DNA of 64,000 nucleotides from positions 1,364,001 through 1,428,000 of the forward strand of contig OZ176050.1 of the NCBI GenBank assembly GCA_964247055.1, in the 5' to 3' direction. Below are positions 37,705 to 51,337 of this stretch, in pieces; position 1 is the first letter of the stretch, and every line of letters starts with the position of its first letter. Origin of the DNA: Paragordius varius. Lineage: Eukaryota; Nematomorpha. The notes below the pieces were generated by a model that made no database searches, had not been told where the DNA came from, and saw only the letters and a list, made by a program, of their open reading frames with translations. Made by a program: the position numbers and the translations under genes.

Positions 37705-39520
37705 TAGTAAGACTACATCAAAATATAGAGATAGTTTGATAAACTCTTTCATATCCGATTTTTACAACGATACTTTAAAAATTAATGTATTAAACTAGTC
37801 GCATCAATACTCAAGCTAAACATTGTCCTTAAAAATCGGATATTGGTCACCGGTGAACAAAACTATTTTTTATACATTCTCTTAGTAAGACTACATCAAA
37901 ATATAGAGATAGTTTGACAAACTCTTTCACATCCGATTTTTACAACGATACTTTAAAAATTAATGTATAAAACTAGTCGTATCAATAAATCGCATCAATA
38001 CTCAAGTTAAACTTTGTCCTTAAAAATCGGATATTGGTCACCGGTGAACAAAATTATTTTTTATACATTCTCTTAGTAGGACTACATCAAAATATAGAGA
38101 TAGTTTGGCAAACTCTTTCATATCCGATTTTTACAACGATACTTTAAAAATTAATGTATAAAACTAGTCGCATCAATACTCAAGTTAAACATTGTCCTTA
38201 AAAATCGGATATTGGTCACCGGTGAACAAAAATATTTTTTATACATTCTCTTAGTAAGACTACATCAAAATATAGAAATAGTTTGACAAACTCTTTCATA
38301 TCCGATTTTTACAACGATATTTAAAAATTAATGTATTAAACTAGTCGCATCAATACTCAAGCTAAACATTGTCCTTAAAAATCGGATATTTGTCACCGGT
38401 GAACAAAATTATTTTTTATACATTCTCTTAGTAAGACTACATCAAAATATAGAGATAGTTTGACAAACTCTTTCACATCCGATTTTTACAACGATACTTT
38501 AAAAATTAATGTATAAAACTAGTCGTATCAATAAATCGCATCAATACTCAAGTTAAACTTTGTCCTTAAAAATCGGATATTGGTCATCGGTGAACAAAAT
38601 TATTTTTTATACATTCTCTTAGTAGGACTACATCAAAATATAGAGATAGTTTGGCAAACTCTTTCATATCCGATTTTTACAACGATACTTTAAAAATTAA
38701 TGTATAAAACTAGTCGCATCAATACTCAAGTTAAACATTGTCCTTAAAAATCGGATATTGGTCACCGGTGAACAAAATTATTTTTTATACATTCTCTTAG
38801 TAAGACTACATCAAAATATAGAAATAGTTTGACAAACTCTTTCATATCCGATTTTTACAACGATATTTAAAAATTAATGTATTAAACTAGTCGCATCAAT
38901 ACTCAAGCTAAACATTGTCCTTAAAAATCGGATATTTGTCACCGGTGAACAAAATATTTTTTATACATTCTCTTAGTAGGACTACATCAAAATATCGAGA
39001 TAGTTTGGCAAACTCTTTCATAATCGATTTTTACAACGATACTTTAAAAATTAATGTATAAAACTAGACGCATCAATACTCAAGTTAAACTTTGTCCTTA
39101 AAAATCAAATATTGCTCACCGGTGAACAAAATTATTTTTTATACATTCTCTTAGTAAGACTACATCAAAATATAGAAATAGTTTGACAAATTCTTTCATA
39201 TCCGATTTTTACAACGATACTTTAAAAATTAATGTATTAAACTAGTCGCATCAATACTCAAGCTAAACATTGTCCTTAAAAATCGGATATTGGTCACCGG
39301 TGAACAAAACTATTTTTTATACATTCTCTTAGTAAGACTACATCAAAATATAGAAATAGTTTGACAAACTCTTTCATATCCGATTTTTACAACGATACTT
39401 TAAAAATTAATGTATAAAACTAGTCGTATCAATAAATCGCATCAATACTCAAGTTAAACTTTGTCCCTAAAAATCGGATATTGGTCACCGGTGAACAAAA
39501 TTATTTTTTATACATTCTCT
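37705..39520. repeat. Zone V linker with a tandem 3-mer (37883-38428 and 38429-38973)
   Basis: After a TTTGATAAAC monomer (37705), the trio TTTCACATCC class I, G, and ATATTTAAAAATT with GATATTTGTCACC occurs twice in a row (546 and 545 bp). Then come ATAATCG G (38974), GAAATAG/AAATTC (39152) and GAAATAG class I with GTCCCT (39330). The later copy of this series, 46965-48057, has the trio once. Confidence 0.88.
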
Positions 39521-42500
39521 TAGTAGGACTACATCAAAATACAGAGATAGTTTGGCAAACTCTTTCATATCCGATTTTTACAACGATACTTTAAAAATTA
39601 ATGTATAAAACTAGTCGCATCAATACTCAAGTTAAACTTTGTCCTTATAAACCATATATTGTTCACCGGTGAACAAAATTATTTTTTATACATTCTCTTA
39701 GTAAGACTACATCAAAATATAGAGATAGTTTGACAAACTCTTTCATATCCGATTTTTACAACGATACTTTAAAAAATAATGTATTAAACTAATCGCATCA
39801 ATACTCAAGTTAAACATAGTCCTTAAAAATCGAATATTGGTCACCGGTGAACAAAATTATTTTATATACATTCTCTTAGTAAGACTACATCAAAATATAG
39901 AGATAGTTTGACAAATTCATATCCGATTTTTACAACGATACTTTAAAAATTATTAAAACTAGTCTCATCAATACTCAAGTTAAACTTTGTCCTTAAAAAT
40001 CGAATATACAGGTAAACAAAATTATATTTTATACATTCTCTTAGTAGGACTACATCAAAATTTAGAGATAGTTTGACAAACTCTTTCATATCCGATTTTT
40101 ACAACGATACTTTAAAAATTAATGTGTTAAACTAGTCGTATCAATACTCAAGTTAAACTTTGTCCTTAAAAATCGAATATTGGTCACCGGTGAACAAAAT
40201 TATTTTTTAAACATTCTCTTAGTAAGACTACATCAAAATATAGAGATAGTTTGACAAACTCTTTCATATCCGATTTTTACAACGATACTTTAAAAATTAA
40301 TGTATTAAACTAGTCGCATCAATACTTAAGCTAAACATTGTCCTTAAAAATCGGATATTGTCACCGGTGAACTAAATTATTTTGTATACATTCTCTTAGC
40401 AAGACTACATCAAAATATAGAGATAGTTTGACAAACTCTTTCATATCCGATTTTTACAATAATACTTTAAAAATTAATGTATAAAACTAGTCGCATGATT
40501 ACTCAAGTTAAACTTTGTCCTAAAAAATCGGATATTGGTCACCGGTGAACAAAATTATTTTTTATACATTCTCTTAGTAAGACTACATCAAAATATAGAG
40601 ATAGTTTGACCTCTTTCATATCAGATTTTTACAACATACTTTAAAAATTAATGTATAAAACTAGTCGCATCAATACTCAAGTTTAATTTTGTCCTTAAAA
40701 ATGGGATATTGGTCACCGGTGAACAAAATTATTTTTTATACATTCTCTTAGTAAGACTACATCAAAATATAGAGATAGTTTGAAAAACTCTTTCATATCC
40801 GATTTTTACAACGATACTTTAAAAATTAATGTATAAAACTAGTCGCATCAATACTCAAGTAAAACTTTGTCCTAAAAAATCGGATATTGGTCACCGGTGA
40901 ACAAAATTATTTTTTATACATTCTCTTAGTAAGACTACATCAAAATATAGAGATAGTTTGACCTCTTTCATATCAGATTTTTACAACATACTTTAAAAAT
41001 TAATGTATAAAACTAGTCGCATCAATACTCAAGTTTAATTTTGTCCTTAAAAATGGGATATTGGTCACCGGTGAACAAAATTATTTTTTATACATTCTCT
41101 TAGTAAGACTACATCAAAATATAGAGATAGTTTGAAAAACTCTTTCATATCCGATTTTTACAACGATACTTTAAAAATTAATGTATAAAACTAGTCGCAT
41201 CAATATTCAAGCTAAACATTGTCCTTAAAAATCGGATATTGGTCACCGGTGAACAAAACTATTTTTTATACATTCTCTTAGTAAGACTAGAGATAGTTTG
41301 ACAAACTCTTTCATATCCGATTTTTACAACGATATTAAAAATTAATGTATAAAACTAGTCGCATCAATACTCAAGTTAAACTTTGTTATTAAAAATCGGA
41401 TATTGGTCACCGGTGAAAAAAATTATTTTTTATACATTCTCTTAGTAGGACTACATCAAAATACAGAGATAGTTTGGCAAACTCTTTCATATCCGATTTT
41501 TACAACGATACTTTAAAAATTAATGTATAAAACTAGTCGCATCAATACTCAAGTTAAACTTTGTCCTTAAAAACCGGATATTGGTCACCGGTGAACAAAA
41601 TTATTTTTTATACATTCTCTTAGCAAGACTACATCAAAATATAGAGATAGTTTGACAAACTCTTTCATATCCGATTTTTACAACGATACTTTAAAAATTA
41701 ATGTATAAAACTAGTCGTATCAATAAATCGCATCAATACTCAAGTTAAACTTTGTCCTTAAAAATCGGATATTGGTCACCGGTGAACAAAATTATTTTTT
41801 ATACATTCTCTTAGTAGGACTACATCAAAATATAGAGATAGTTTGGCAAACTCTTTCATATCCGATTTTTACAACGATACTTTAAAAATTATGGTATTAA
41901 ACCAGTCGTATCAATACTCAAGTTAAACTTTGTCCTTAAAAATCGGATATTGTCACCGGTGAACAAAATTATTTTTTATACATTCTCTTAGAAAGACTAC
42001 ATCAAAATATAGAGATAGTTTGACAAATTCATTCATATCCGATTTTCAACGATATTATAAAAATTATTAAAACTAGTCCCATCAATACTCAAGTTAAACT
42101 TTGTCCTTAAAAATCGAATATACCCGTGAACAAAATTATTTTTTATACATTCTCTTAGTAGGAGTACATAAAAATATAAAGATAGTTTGACAAACTCTTT
42201 CATATCCGATTTTTACAACGATACTTTAAAAATTATGGTATTAAACCAGTCGCACCAATACTCAAGTTAAACTTTGTCCTTAAAAATCGGATATTGGTCA
42301 CCGGTGAACAAAATTATTTTTTATACATTCTCTTAGTAAGACTACATCAAAATATAGAGATAGTTTGACAAACTCTTTCATATCCGATTTTTACAACGAT
42401 ACTTTAAAAATTAATGTATTAAACTAGTCGCATCAATACTCAAGCTAAACATTGTCCTTAAAAATCGGATATTGGTCACCGGTGAACAAAACTATTTTTT

Positions 42501-43058
42501 ATACATTCTCTTAGTAAGACTACATCAAAATATAGAGATAGTTTGACAAACTCTTTCACATCCGATTTTTACAACGATACTTTAAAAATTAATGTATAAA
42601 ACTAGTCGTCTCAATAAATCGCATCAATACTCAAGTTAAACTTTGTCCTTAAAAATCGGATATTGGTCACCGGTGAACAAAATTATTTTTTATCCATTCT
42701 CTTAGTAGGACTACATCAAAATATAGAGATAGTTTGGCAAACTCTTTCATATTCGATTTTTACAACGATACTTTAAAAATTATGGTATTAAACCAGTCGC
42801 ATCAATACTCAAGTTAAACTTTGTCCTTAAAAATCGAATATTGGTCACTAGTGAACAAAATTATTTTTTATACATTCTCTTAGTAAGACTATATCAAAAT
42901 ATAGAGATAGTTTGACAAACTCTTTCATATCCGATTTTTACAACGATACTTTAAAAATTAATGTGTTAAACTAGTCGCATCAATACTCAAGTTAAACTTT
43001 GTCCTTAAAAATCGAATATTGGTCACCGGTGAACAAAATTATTTTTTAAGCATTCTCT
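39521..43058. repeat. Zone V duplicated segment, copy 2, left part
   Basis: Starts: 39521, 39699, 39877, 40042, 40220, 40397, 40575, 40749, 40927, 41101, 41279, 41443, 41621, 41812, 41989, 42156, 42334, 42512, 42703, 42881. The monomer at 41279-41442 (164 bp, lacking CATCAAAATAT) has no partner in copy 1. The monomer at 40042 is a fusion of the two copy 1 monomers at 33427 and 33605. Confidence 0.87.
40042..40219. repeat. Chimeric monomer at an in-register deletion
   Basis: Its left part (TAGGACT, AAAATTTAGAG) matches the left part of 33427. From TTTGACAAAC onward (GTGTTAAAC, GTCGTATC, CGAATATTGG, TTTTTTAAACATT) it matches 33605. The aligned offset drops by 182 across it (6,619 to 6,437, including a 4-base loss just before), which is one monomer. 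The join lies close to the p29-41 palindrome. Confidence 0.83.
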
Positions 43059-45011
43059 TAGTAAGACTACATCAAAATATAGAGATAGTTTGACAAACTC
43101 TTTCATATCCGATTTTTACAACGATACTTTAAAAATTAATGTATAAAACTAGTCGCATCAATACTCAAGTTAAACTTTGTCCCTTAAAATCGGATATTGG
43201 TCACCGGTGAACAAAACTATTTTTTATACATTCTCTTAGTAAGACTACATCAAAATATAGAGATAGTTTGACCTCTTTCATATCCGATTTTTACAACGAT
43301 ACTTTAAAAATTAATGTATAAAACTAGTCGCATCAATACTCAAGTAAAACTTTGTCCTAAAAAATCGGAAATTGGTCACCGGTGAACAAAATTATTTTTT
43401 ATACATTCTCTTAGTAAGACTACATCAAAATATAGAGATAGTTTGACCTCTTTCATATCAGATTTTTACAACATACTTTAAAAATTAATGTATAAAACTA
43501 GTCGCATCAATACTCAAGTTTAATTTTGTCCTTAAAAATCGGATATTGGTCACCGGTGAACAAAATTATTTTTTATACATTCTCTTAGTAAGACTACATC
43601 AAAATATAGAGATAGTTTGAAAAACTCTTTCATATCCGATTTTTACAACGATACTTTAAAAATTAATGTATAAAACTAGTCGCATCAATACTCAAGCTAA
43701 ACATTGTCTTAAAAATCGGATATTGGTCACCGGTGAACAAAACTATTTTTTATACATTCTCTTAGTAAGACTACATCAAAATATAGAGATAGTTTGACAA
43801 ACTCTTTCATATCCGATTTTTACAACGATATTTAAAAATTAATGTATTAAACTAGTCGCATCAATACTCAAGTTAAACTTTGTTATTAAAAATCGGATAT
43901 TGGTCACCGGTGAACAAAATTATTTTTTATACATTCTCTTAGTAGGACTACATCAAAATACAGAGATAGTTTGGCAAACTCTTTCATATCCGATTTTTAC
44001 AACGATACTTTAAAAATTAATGTATAAAACTAGTCGCATCAATACTCAAGTTAAACTTTGTCCTTAAAAACCGGATATTGGTCACCGGTGAACAAAATTA
44101 TTTTTTATACATTCTCTTAGCAAGACTACATCAAAATATAGAGATAGTTTGACAAACTCTTTCATATCCGATTTTTACAACGATACTTTAAAAATTAATG
44201 TATAAAACTAGTCGTATCAATAAATCGCATCAATACTCAAGTTAAACTTTGTCCTTAAAAATCGGATATTGGTCACCGGTGAACAAAATTATTTTTTATA
44301 CATTCTCTTAGTAGGACTACATCAAAATATAGAGATAGTTTGGCAAACTCTTTCATATCCGATTTTTACAACGATACTTTAAAAATTATGGTATTAAACC
44401 AGTCGTATCAATACTCAAGTTAAACTTTGTCCTTAAAAATCGGATATTGGTCACCGGTGAACAAAATTATTTTTTATACATTCTCTTAGTAAGACTACAT
44501 CAAAATATAGAGATAGTTTGACAAATTCATTCATATCCGATTTTTACAACGATATTATAAAAATTATTAAAACTAGTCCCATCAATACTCAAGTTAAACT
44601 TTGTCCTTAAAAATCGAATATACCCGTGAACAAAATTATTTTTTATACATTCTCTTAGTAGGACTACATCAAAATATAGAGATAGTTTGACAAACTCTTT
44701 CATATCCGATTTTTACAACGATACTTTAAAAATTATGGTATTAAACCAGTCGCATCAATACTCAAGTTAAACTTTGTCCTTAAAAATCGGATATTGGTCA
44801 CCGGTGAACAAAATTATTTTTTATACATTCTCTTAGTAAGACTACATCAAAATATAGAGATAGTTTGATAAACTCTTTCATATCCGATTTTTACAACGAT
44901 ACTTTAAAAATTAATGTGTTAAACTAGTCGCATCAATACTCAAGTTAAACTTTGTCCTTAAAAATCGAATATTGGTCACCGGTGAACAAAATTATTTTTT
45001 AAGCATTCTCT
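43059..45011. repeat. Zone V HOR unit, 11-mer, 1,953 bp
   Basis: Starts: 43059, 43237 (S), 43412 (S), 43586, 43763, 43940, 44118 (I), 44309 (G/P), 44487 (T/X), 44656 (TAGGACT/P), 44834 (TTTGATAAAC). It matches 36108-37704 at offset 6,951 over nine members and is followed at once by another copy. The last member ends TTTTTTAAGCATT, the junction that also precedes 36108 and 43059. Confidence 0.9.
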
Positions 45012-46964
45012 TAGTAAGACTACATCAAAATATAGAGATAGTTTGACAAACTCTTTCATATCCGATTTTTACAACGATACTTTAAAAATTAATGTATAAA
45101 ACTAGTCGCATCAATACTCAAGTTAAACTTTGTCCTTAAAAATCGGATATTGGTCACCGGTGAACAAAACTATTTTTTATACATTCTCTTAGTAAGACTA
45201 CATCAAAATATAGAGATAGTTTGACCTCTTTCATATCCGATTTTTACAACGATACTTTAAAAATTAATGTATAAAACTAGTCGCATCAATACTCAAGTAA
45301 AACTTTGTCCTAAAAAATCGGAAATTGGTCACCGGTGAACAAAATTATTTTTTATACATTCTCTTAGTAAGACTACATCAAAATATAGAGATAGTTTGAC
45401 CTCTTTCATATCAGATTTTTACAACATACTTTAAAAATTAATGTATAAAACTAGTCGCATCAATACTCAAGTTTAATTTTGTCCTTAAAAATGGGATATT
45501 GGTCACCGGTGAACAAAATTATTTTTTATACATTCTCTTAGTAAGACTACATCAAAATATAGAGATAGTTTGAAAAACTCTTTCATATACGATTTTTACA
45601 ACGATACTTTAAAAATTAATGTATAAAACTAGTCGCATCAATACTCAAGCTAAACATTGTCTTAAAAATCGGATATTGGTCACCGGTGAACAAAACTATT
45701 TTTTATACATTCTCTTAGTAAGACTACATCAAAATATAGAGATAGTTTGACAAACTCTTTCATATCCGATTTTTACAACGATATTTAAAAATTAATGTAT
45801 AAAACTAGTCGCATCAATACTCAAGTTAAACTTTGTTATTAAAAATCGGATATTGGTCACCGGTGAACAAAATTATTTTTTATACATTCTCTTAGTAGGA
45901 CTACATCAAAATACAGAGATAGTTTGGCAAACTCTTTCATATCCGATTTTTACAACGATACTTTAAAAATTAATGTATAAAACTAGTCGCATCAATACTC
46001 AAGTTAAACTTTGTCCTTAAAAACCGGATATTGGTCACCGGTGAACAAAATTATTTTTTATACATTCTCTTAGCAAGACTACATCAAAATATAGAGATAG
46101 TTTGACAAACTCTTTCATATCCGATTTTTACAACGATACTTTAAAAATTAATGTATAAAACTAGTCGTATCAATAAATCGCATCAATACTCAAGTTAAAC
46201 TTTGTCCTTAAAAATCGGATATTGGTCACCGGTGAACAAAATTATTTTTTATACATTCTCTTAGTAGGACTACATCAAAATATAGAGATAGTTTGGCAAA
46301 CTCTTTCATATCCGATTTTTACAACGATACTTTAAAAATTATGGTATTAAACCAGTCGTATCAATACTCAAGTTAAACTTTGTCCTTAAAAATCGGATAT
46401 TGGTCACCGGTGAACAAAATTATTTTTTATACATTCTCTTAGTAAGACTACATCAAAATATAGAGATAGTTTGACAAATTCATTCATATCCGATTTTTAC
46501 AACGATATTATAAAAATTATTAAAACTAGTCCCATCAATACTCAAGTTAAACTTTGTCCTTAAAAATCGAATATACCCGTGAACAAAATTATTTTTTATA
46601 CATTCTCTTAGTAGGACTACATCAAAATATAGAGATAGTTTGACAAACTCTTTCATATCCGATTTTTACAACGATACTTTAAAAATTATGGTATTAAACC
46701 AGTCGCATCAATACTCAAGTTAAACTTTGTCCTTAAAAATCGGATATTGGTCACCGGTGAACAAAATTATTTTTTATACATTCTCTTAGTAAGACTACAT
46801 CAAAATATAGAGATAGTTTGATAAACTCTTTCATATCCGATTTTTACAACGATACTTTAAAAATTAATGTATTAAACTAGTCGCATCAATACTCAAGCTA
46901 AACATTGTCCTTAAAAATCGGATATTGGTCACCGGTGAACAAAACTATTTTTTATACATTCTCT
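45012..46964. repeat. Zone V HOR unit, 11-mer copy, 1,953 bp
   Basis: Monomer for monomer the same as 43059-45011 at offset 1,953, with few base changes (one is TTCATATACG at about 45588). Its last member (46787) keeps TTTGATAAAC but ends with the C form and AACAAAACTATT, as at 37705, which leads out into the CACATCC series. Confidence 0.9.
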
Positions 46965-48057
46965 TAGTAAGACTACATCAAAATATAGAGATAGTTTGAC
47001 AAACTCTTTCACATCCGATTTTTACAACGATACTTTAAAAATTAATGTATAAAACTAGTCGTATCAATAAATCGCATCAATACTCAAGTTAAACTTTGTC
47101 CTTAAAAATCGGATATTGGTCACCGGTGAACAAAATTATTTTTTATACATTCTCTTAGTAGGACTACATCAAAATATAGAGATAGTTTGGCAAACTCTTT
47201 CATATCCGATTTTTACAACGATACTTTAAAAATTAATGTATAAAACTAGTCGCATCAATACTCAAGTTAAACATTGTCCTTAAAAATCGGATATTGGTCA
47301 CCGGTGAACAAAATTATTTTTTATACATTCTCTTAGTAAGACTACATCAAAATATAGAAATAGTTTGACAAACTCTTTCATATCCGATTTTTACAACGAT
47401 ATTTAAAAATTAATGTATTAAACTAGTCGCATCAATACTCAAGCTAAACATTGTCCTTAAAAATCGGATATTTGTCACCGGTGAACAAAATTATTTTTTA
47501 TACATTCTCTTAGTAGGACTACATCAAAATATAGAGATAGTTTGGCAAACTCTTTCATAATCGATTTTTACAACGATACTTTAAAAATTAATGTATAAAA
47601 CTAGACGCATCAATACTCAAGTTAAACTTTGTCCTTAAAAATCAAATATTGCTCACCGGTGAACAAAATTATTTTTTATACATTCTCTTAGTAAGACTAC
47701 ATCAAAATATAGAAATAGTTTGACAAATTCTTTCATATCCGATTTTTACAACGATACTTTAAAAATTAATGTATTAAACTAGTCGCATCAATACTCAAGC
47801 TAAACATTGTCCTAAAAAATCGGATATTGGTCACCGGTGAACAAAACTATTTTTTATACATTCTCTTAGTAAGACTACATCAAAATATAGAAATAGTTTG
47901 ACAAACTCTTTCATATCCGATTTTTACAACGATACTTTAAAAATTAATGTATAAAACTAGTCGTATCAATAAATCGCATCAATACTCAAGTTAAACTTTG
48001 TCCCTAAAAATCGGATATTGGTCACCGGTGAACAAAATTATTTTTTATACATTCTCT
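46965..48057. repeat. Zone VI: copy of 38429-39520
   Basis: Starts: 46965 (CACATCC, I), 47156 (G), 47334 (ATATTT, TTTGTCACC), 47511 (ATAATCG), 47689 (AAATTC), 47867 (GAAATAG class I, GTCCCT). Matches 38429-39520 at offset 8,536-8,537. Its later part also matches zone III at 23476-24199 (offset 23,858) and 25648-26371 (offset 21,686). Confidence 0.87.
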
Positions 48058-49506
48058 TAGCAAGACTACATCAAAATAAGAGATAGTTTGACAAACTCTT
48101 TTATATCCGATTTTTACAACGATACTTTAAAAATTATGGTATTAAACCAGTCGCATCAATACTCAAGTTAAACTTTGTCCTTATTAATCGGATATTGGTC
48201 ACCGGTGAACAAAATTATTTTTTATACCTTCTCTTAGTAAGACTACATCAAAATATAGAAATAGTTTGACAAACTCTTTCATATCCGATTTTTACAACGA
48301 TACTTTAAAAATTAATGTATAAAACTAGTCGTATCAATAAATCGCATCAATACTCAAGTTAAATTTTGTCCTTAAAAATCGGATATTGGTCACCGGTGAA
48401 CAAAATTATTTTATATACATTCTCTTAGTAAGACTACATCAAAATATAGAGATAGTTTGACAAACTCTCTTATATACGATTTTTACAATGATACTTTAAA
48501 AATTAATGTATTAAACTAGTCGCATCAATACTCAAGCTAAACATTGTCCTTAAAAATCGGATATTGGTCACCGGTGAACAAAACTATTTTTTATACATTC
48601 TCTTAGTAAGACTACATCAAAATATAGAGATAGTTTGACAAACTCTCTCATATCCGATTTTTACAACGATACTTTAAAAATTAATGTATAAAACTAGTCG
48701 CATCAATACTCAAGCTAAACATTGTCCTTAAAAATCGGATATTGGTCACCGGTGAACAAAATTATTTTTTATACATTCTCTTAGTAGGACTACATCAAAA
48801 TATAGAGATAGTTTGGCAAACTCTTTCATAATCGATTTTTACAACGATACTTTAAAAATTAATGTATAAAACTAGACGCATCAATACTCAAGTTAAACAT
48901 TGTCCTTAAAAATCGGATATTGGTCACCGGTGAACAAAACTATTTTTTATACATTCTCTTAGTAAGACTACATCAAAATATAGAGATAGTTTGACAAACT
49001 CTCTCATATCCGTATTTTACAACGATACTTTAAAAATTAATGTATAAAACTAGTCGCATCAATACTCAAGCTAAACATTGTCCTTAAAAATCGGATATTG
49101 GTCACCGGTGAACAAAATTATTTTTTATACATTCTCTTAGTAGGACTACATCAAAATATAGAGATAGTTTGGCAAACTCTTTCATAATCGATTTTTACAA
49201 CGATACTTTAAAAATTAATGTATAAAACTAGTCGCATCAATACTCAAGTTAAACTTTGTCCTTAAAAATCGGATATTGGTCACCGGTGAACAAAATTATT
49301 TTTTATACATTCTCTTAGTAAGACTACATCAAAATATAGAAATAGTTTGACAAACTCTTTCATATCCGATTTTTACAACGATACTTTAAAAATTAATGTA
49401 TAAAACTAGTCGTATCAATAAATCGCATCAATACTCAAGTTAAACTTTGTCCCTAAAAATCGGATATTGGTCACCGGTGAACAAAATTATTTTTTATACA
49501 TTCTCT
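48058..49506. repeat. Zone VI HOR unit, 8-mer, 1,449 bp
   Basis: Starts: 48058 (AAAATAAGAG, P), 48235 (ATACCTTCTC junction before it, I), 48426 (CTCTTATAT, ACAATGATAC), 48604 (CTCTCATAT, C), 48782 (ATAATCG), 48960 (CTCTCATAT with CCGTATTTTAC), 49138 (ATAATCG), 49316 (I, GTCCCT). ACAATGATAC recurs exactly 1,449 bases later. Confidence 0.87.
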
Positions 49507-51337
49507 TAGCAAGACTACATCAAAATAAGAGATAGTTTGACAAACTCTTTTATATCCGATTTTTACAACGATACTTTAAAAATTATGGTATTAAACCAGT
49601 CGCATCAATACTCAAGTTAAACTTTGTCCTTAAAAATCGGATATTGGTCACCGGTGAACAAAATTATTTTTTATACATTCTCTTAGTAAGACTACATCAA
49701 AATATAGAAATAGTTTGACAAACTCTTTCATATCCGATTTTTACAACGATACTTTAAAAATTAATGTATAAAACTAGTCGTATCAATAAATCGCATCAAT
49801 ACTCAAGTTAAATTTTGTCCTTAAAAATCGGATATTGGTCACCGGTGAACAAAATTATTTTATATACATTCTCTTAGTAAGACTACATCAAAATATAGAG
49901 ATAGTTTGACAAACTCTCTTATATCCGATTTTTACAATGATACTTTAAAAATTAATGTATTAAACTAGTCGCATCAATACTCAAGCTAAACATTGTCCTT
50001 AAAAATCGGATATTGGTCACCGGTGAACAAAACTATTTTTTATACATTCTCTTAGTAAGACTACATCAAAATATAGAGATAGTTTGACAAACTCTCTCAT
50101 ATCCGATTTTTACAACGATACTTTAAAAATTAATGTATAAAACTAGTCGCATCAATACTCAAGCTAAACATTGTCCTTAAAAATCGGATATTGGTCACCG
50201 GTGAACAAAATTATTTTTTATACATTCTCTTAGTAGGACTACATCAAAATATAGAGATAGTTTGGCAAACTCTTTCATAATCGATTTTTACAACGATACT
50301 TTAAAAATTAATGTATAAAACTAGACGCATCAATACTCAAGTTAAACATTGTCCTTAAAAATCGGATATTGGTCACCGGTGAACAAAACTATTTTTTATA
50401 CATTCTCTTAGTAGGACTACATCAAAATATAGAAATAGTTTGACAAACTCTTTCACATCCGATTTTTACAACGATACTTTAAAAATTAATGTATAAAACT
50501 AGTCGTATCAATAAATCGCATCAATACTCAAGTTAAACTTTGTCCTTAAAAATCGGATATTGGTCACCGGTTAACAATATTATTTTTTATACATTCTCTT
50601 AGTAGGACTCTATCAAAATATAGAAATAGTTTGACAAACTCTTTCACATCCGATTTTTACAACGATACTTTAAAAATTAATGTATAAAACTAGTCGTATC
50701 AATAAATCGCATCAATACTCAAGTTAAACTTTGTCCTTAAAAATCGGATATTGGTCACCGGTTAACAAAATTATTTTTTATACATTCTCTTAGTAGGACT
50801 ACATCAAAATATAGAGATAGTTTGGCAAACTCTTTCATAATCGATTTTTACAACGATACTTTAAAAATTAATGTATAAAACTAGACGCATCAATACTCAA
50901 GTTAAACTTTGTCCATAAAAATCGGATATTGCTCACCGGTCAACAAAATTATTTTTTATACATTCTCTTAGTAAGACTACATCAAAATATAGAAATAGTT
51001 TGACAAATTCTTTCATATCCGATTTTTACAACGATACTTTAAAAATTAATGTATTAAACTAGTCGCATCAATACTCAAGCTAAATATTGTCCTTAAAAAT
51101 CGGATATTGGTCACCGGTGAACAAAACTATTTTTTATACATTCTCTTAGTAAGACTACATCAAAATATAGAAATAGTTTGACAAACTCTTTCATATCCGA
51201 TTTTTACAACGATACTTTAAAAATTAATGTATAAAACTAGTCGTATCAATAAATCGCATCAATACTCAAGTTAAACTTTGTCCTTAAAAATCAGATATTG
51301 GTCACCGGTGAACAAAATTATTTTTTATACATTCTCT
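49507..51337. repeat. Zone VI 8-mer copy, incomplete, then CACATCC pair
   Basis: Monomers 49507-50231 repeat the first five of 48058-49506. Then two near-identical TAGGACT/GAAATAG/CACATCC class I monomers (50409 and 50600) stand in tandem, both ending ACCGGTTAAC. ATAATCG (50791, with GCTCACCGGTCAAC after it), AAATTC (50969) and GAAATAG class I (51147) follow. Confidence 0.83.
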
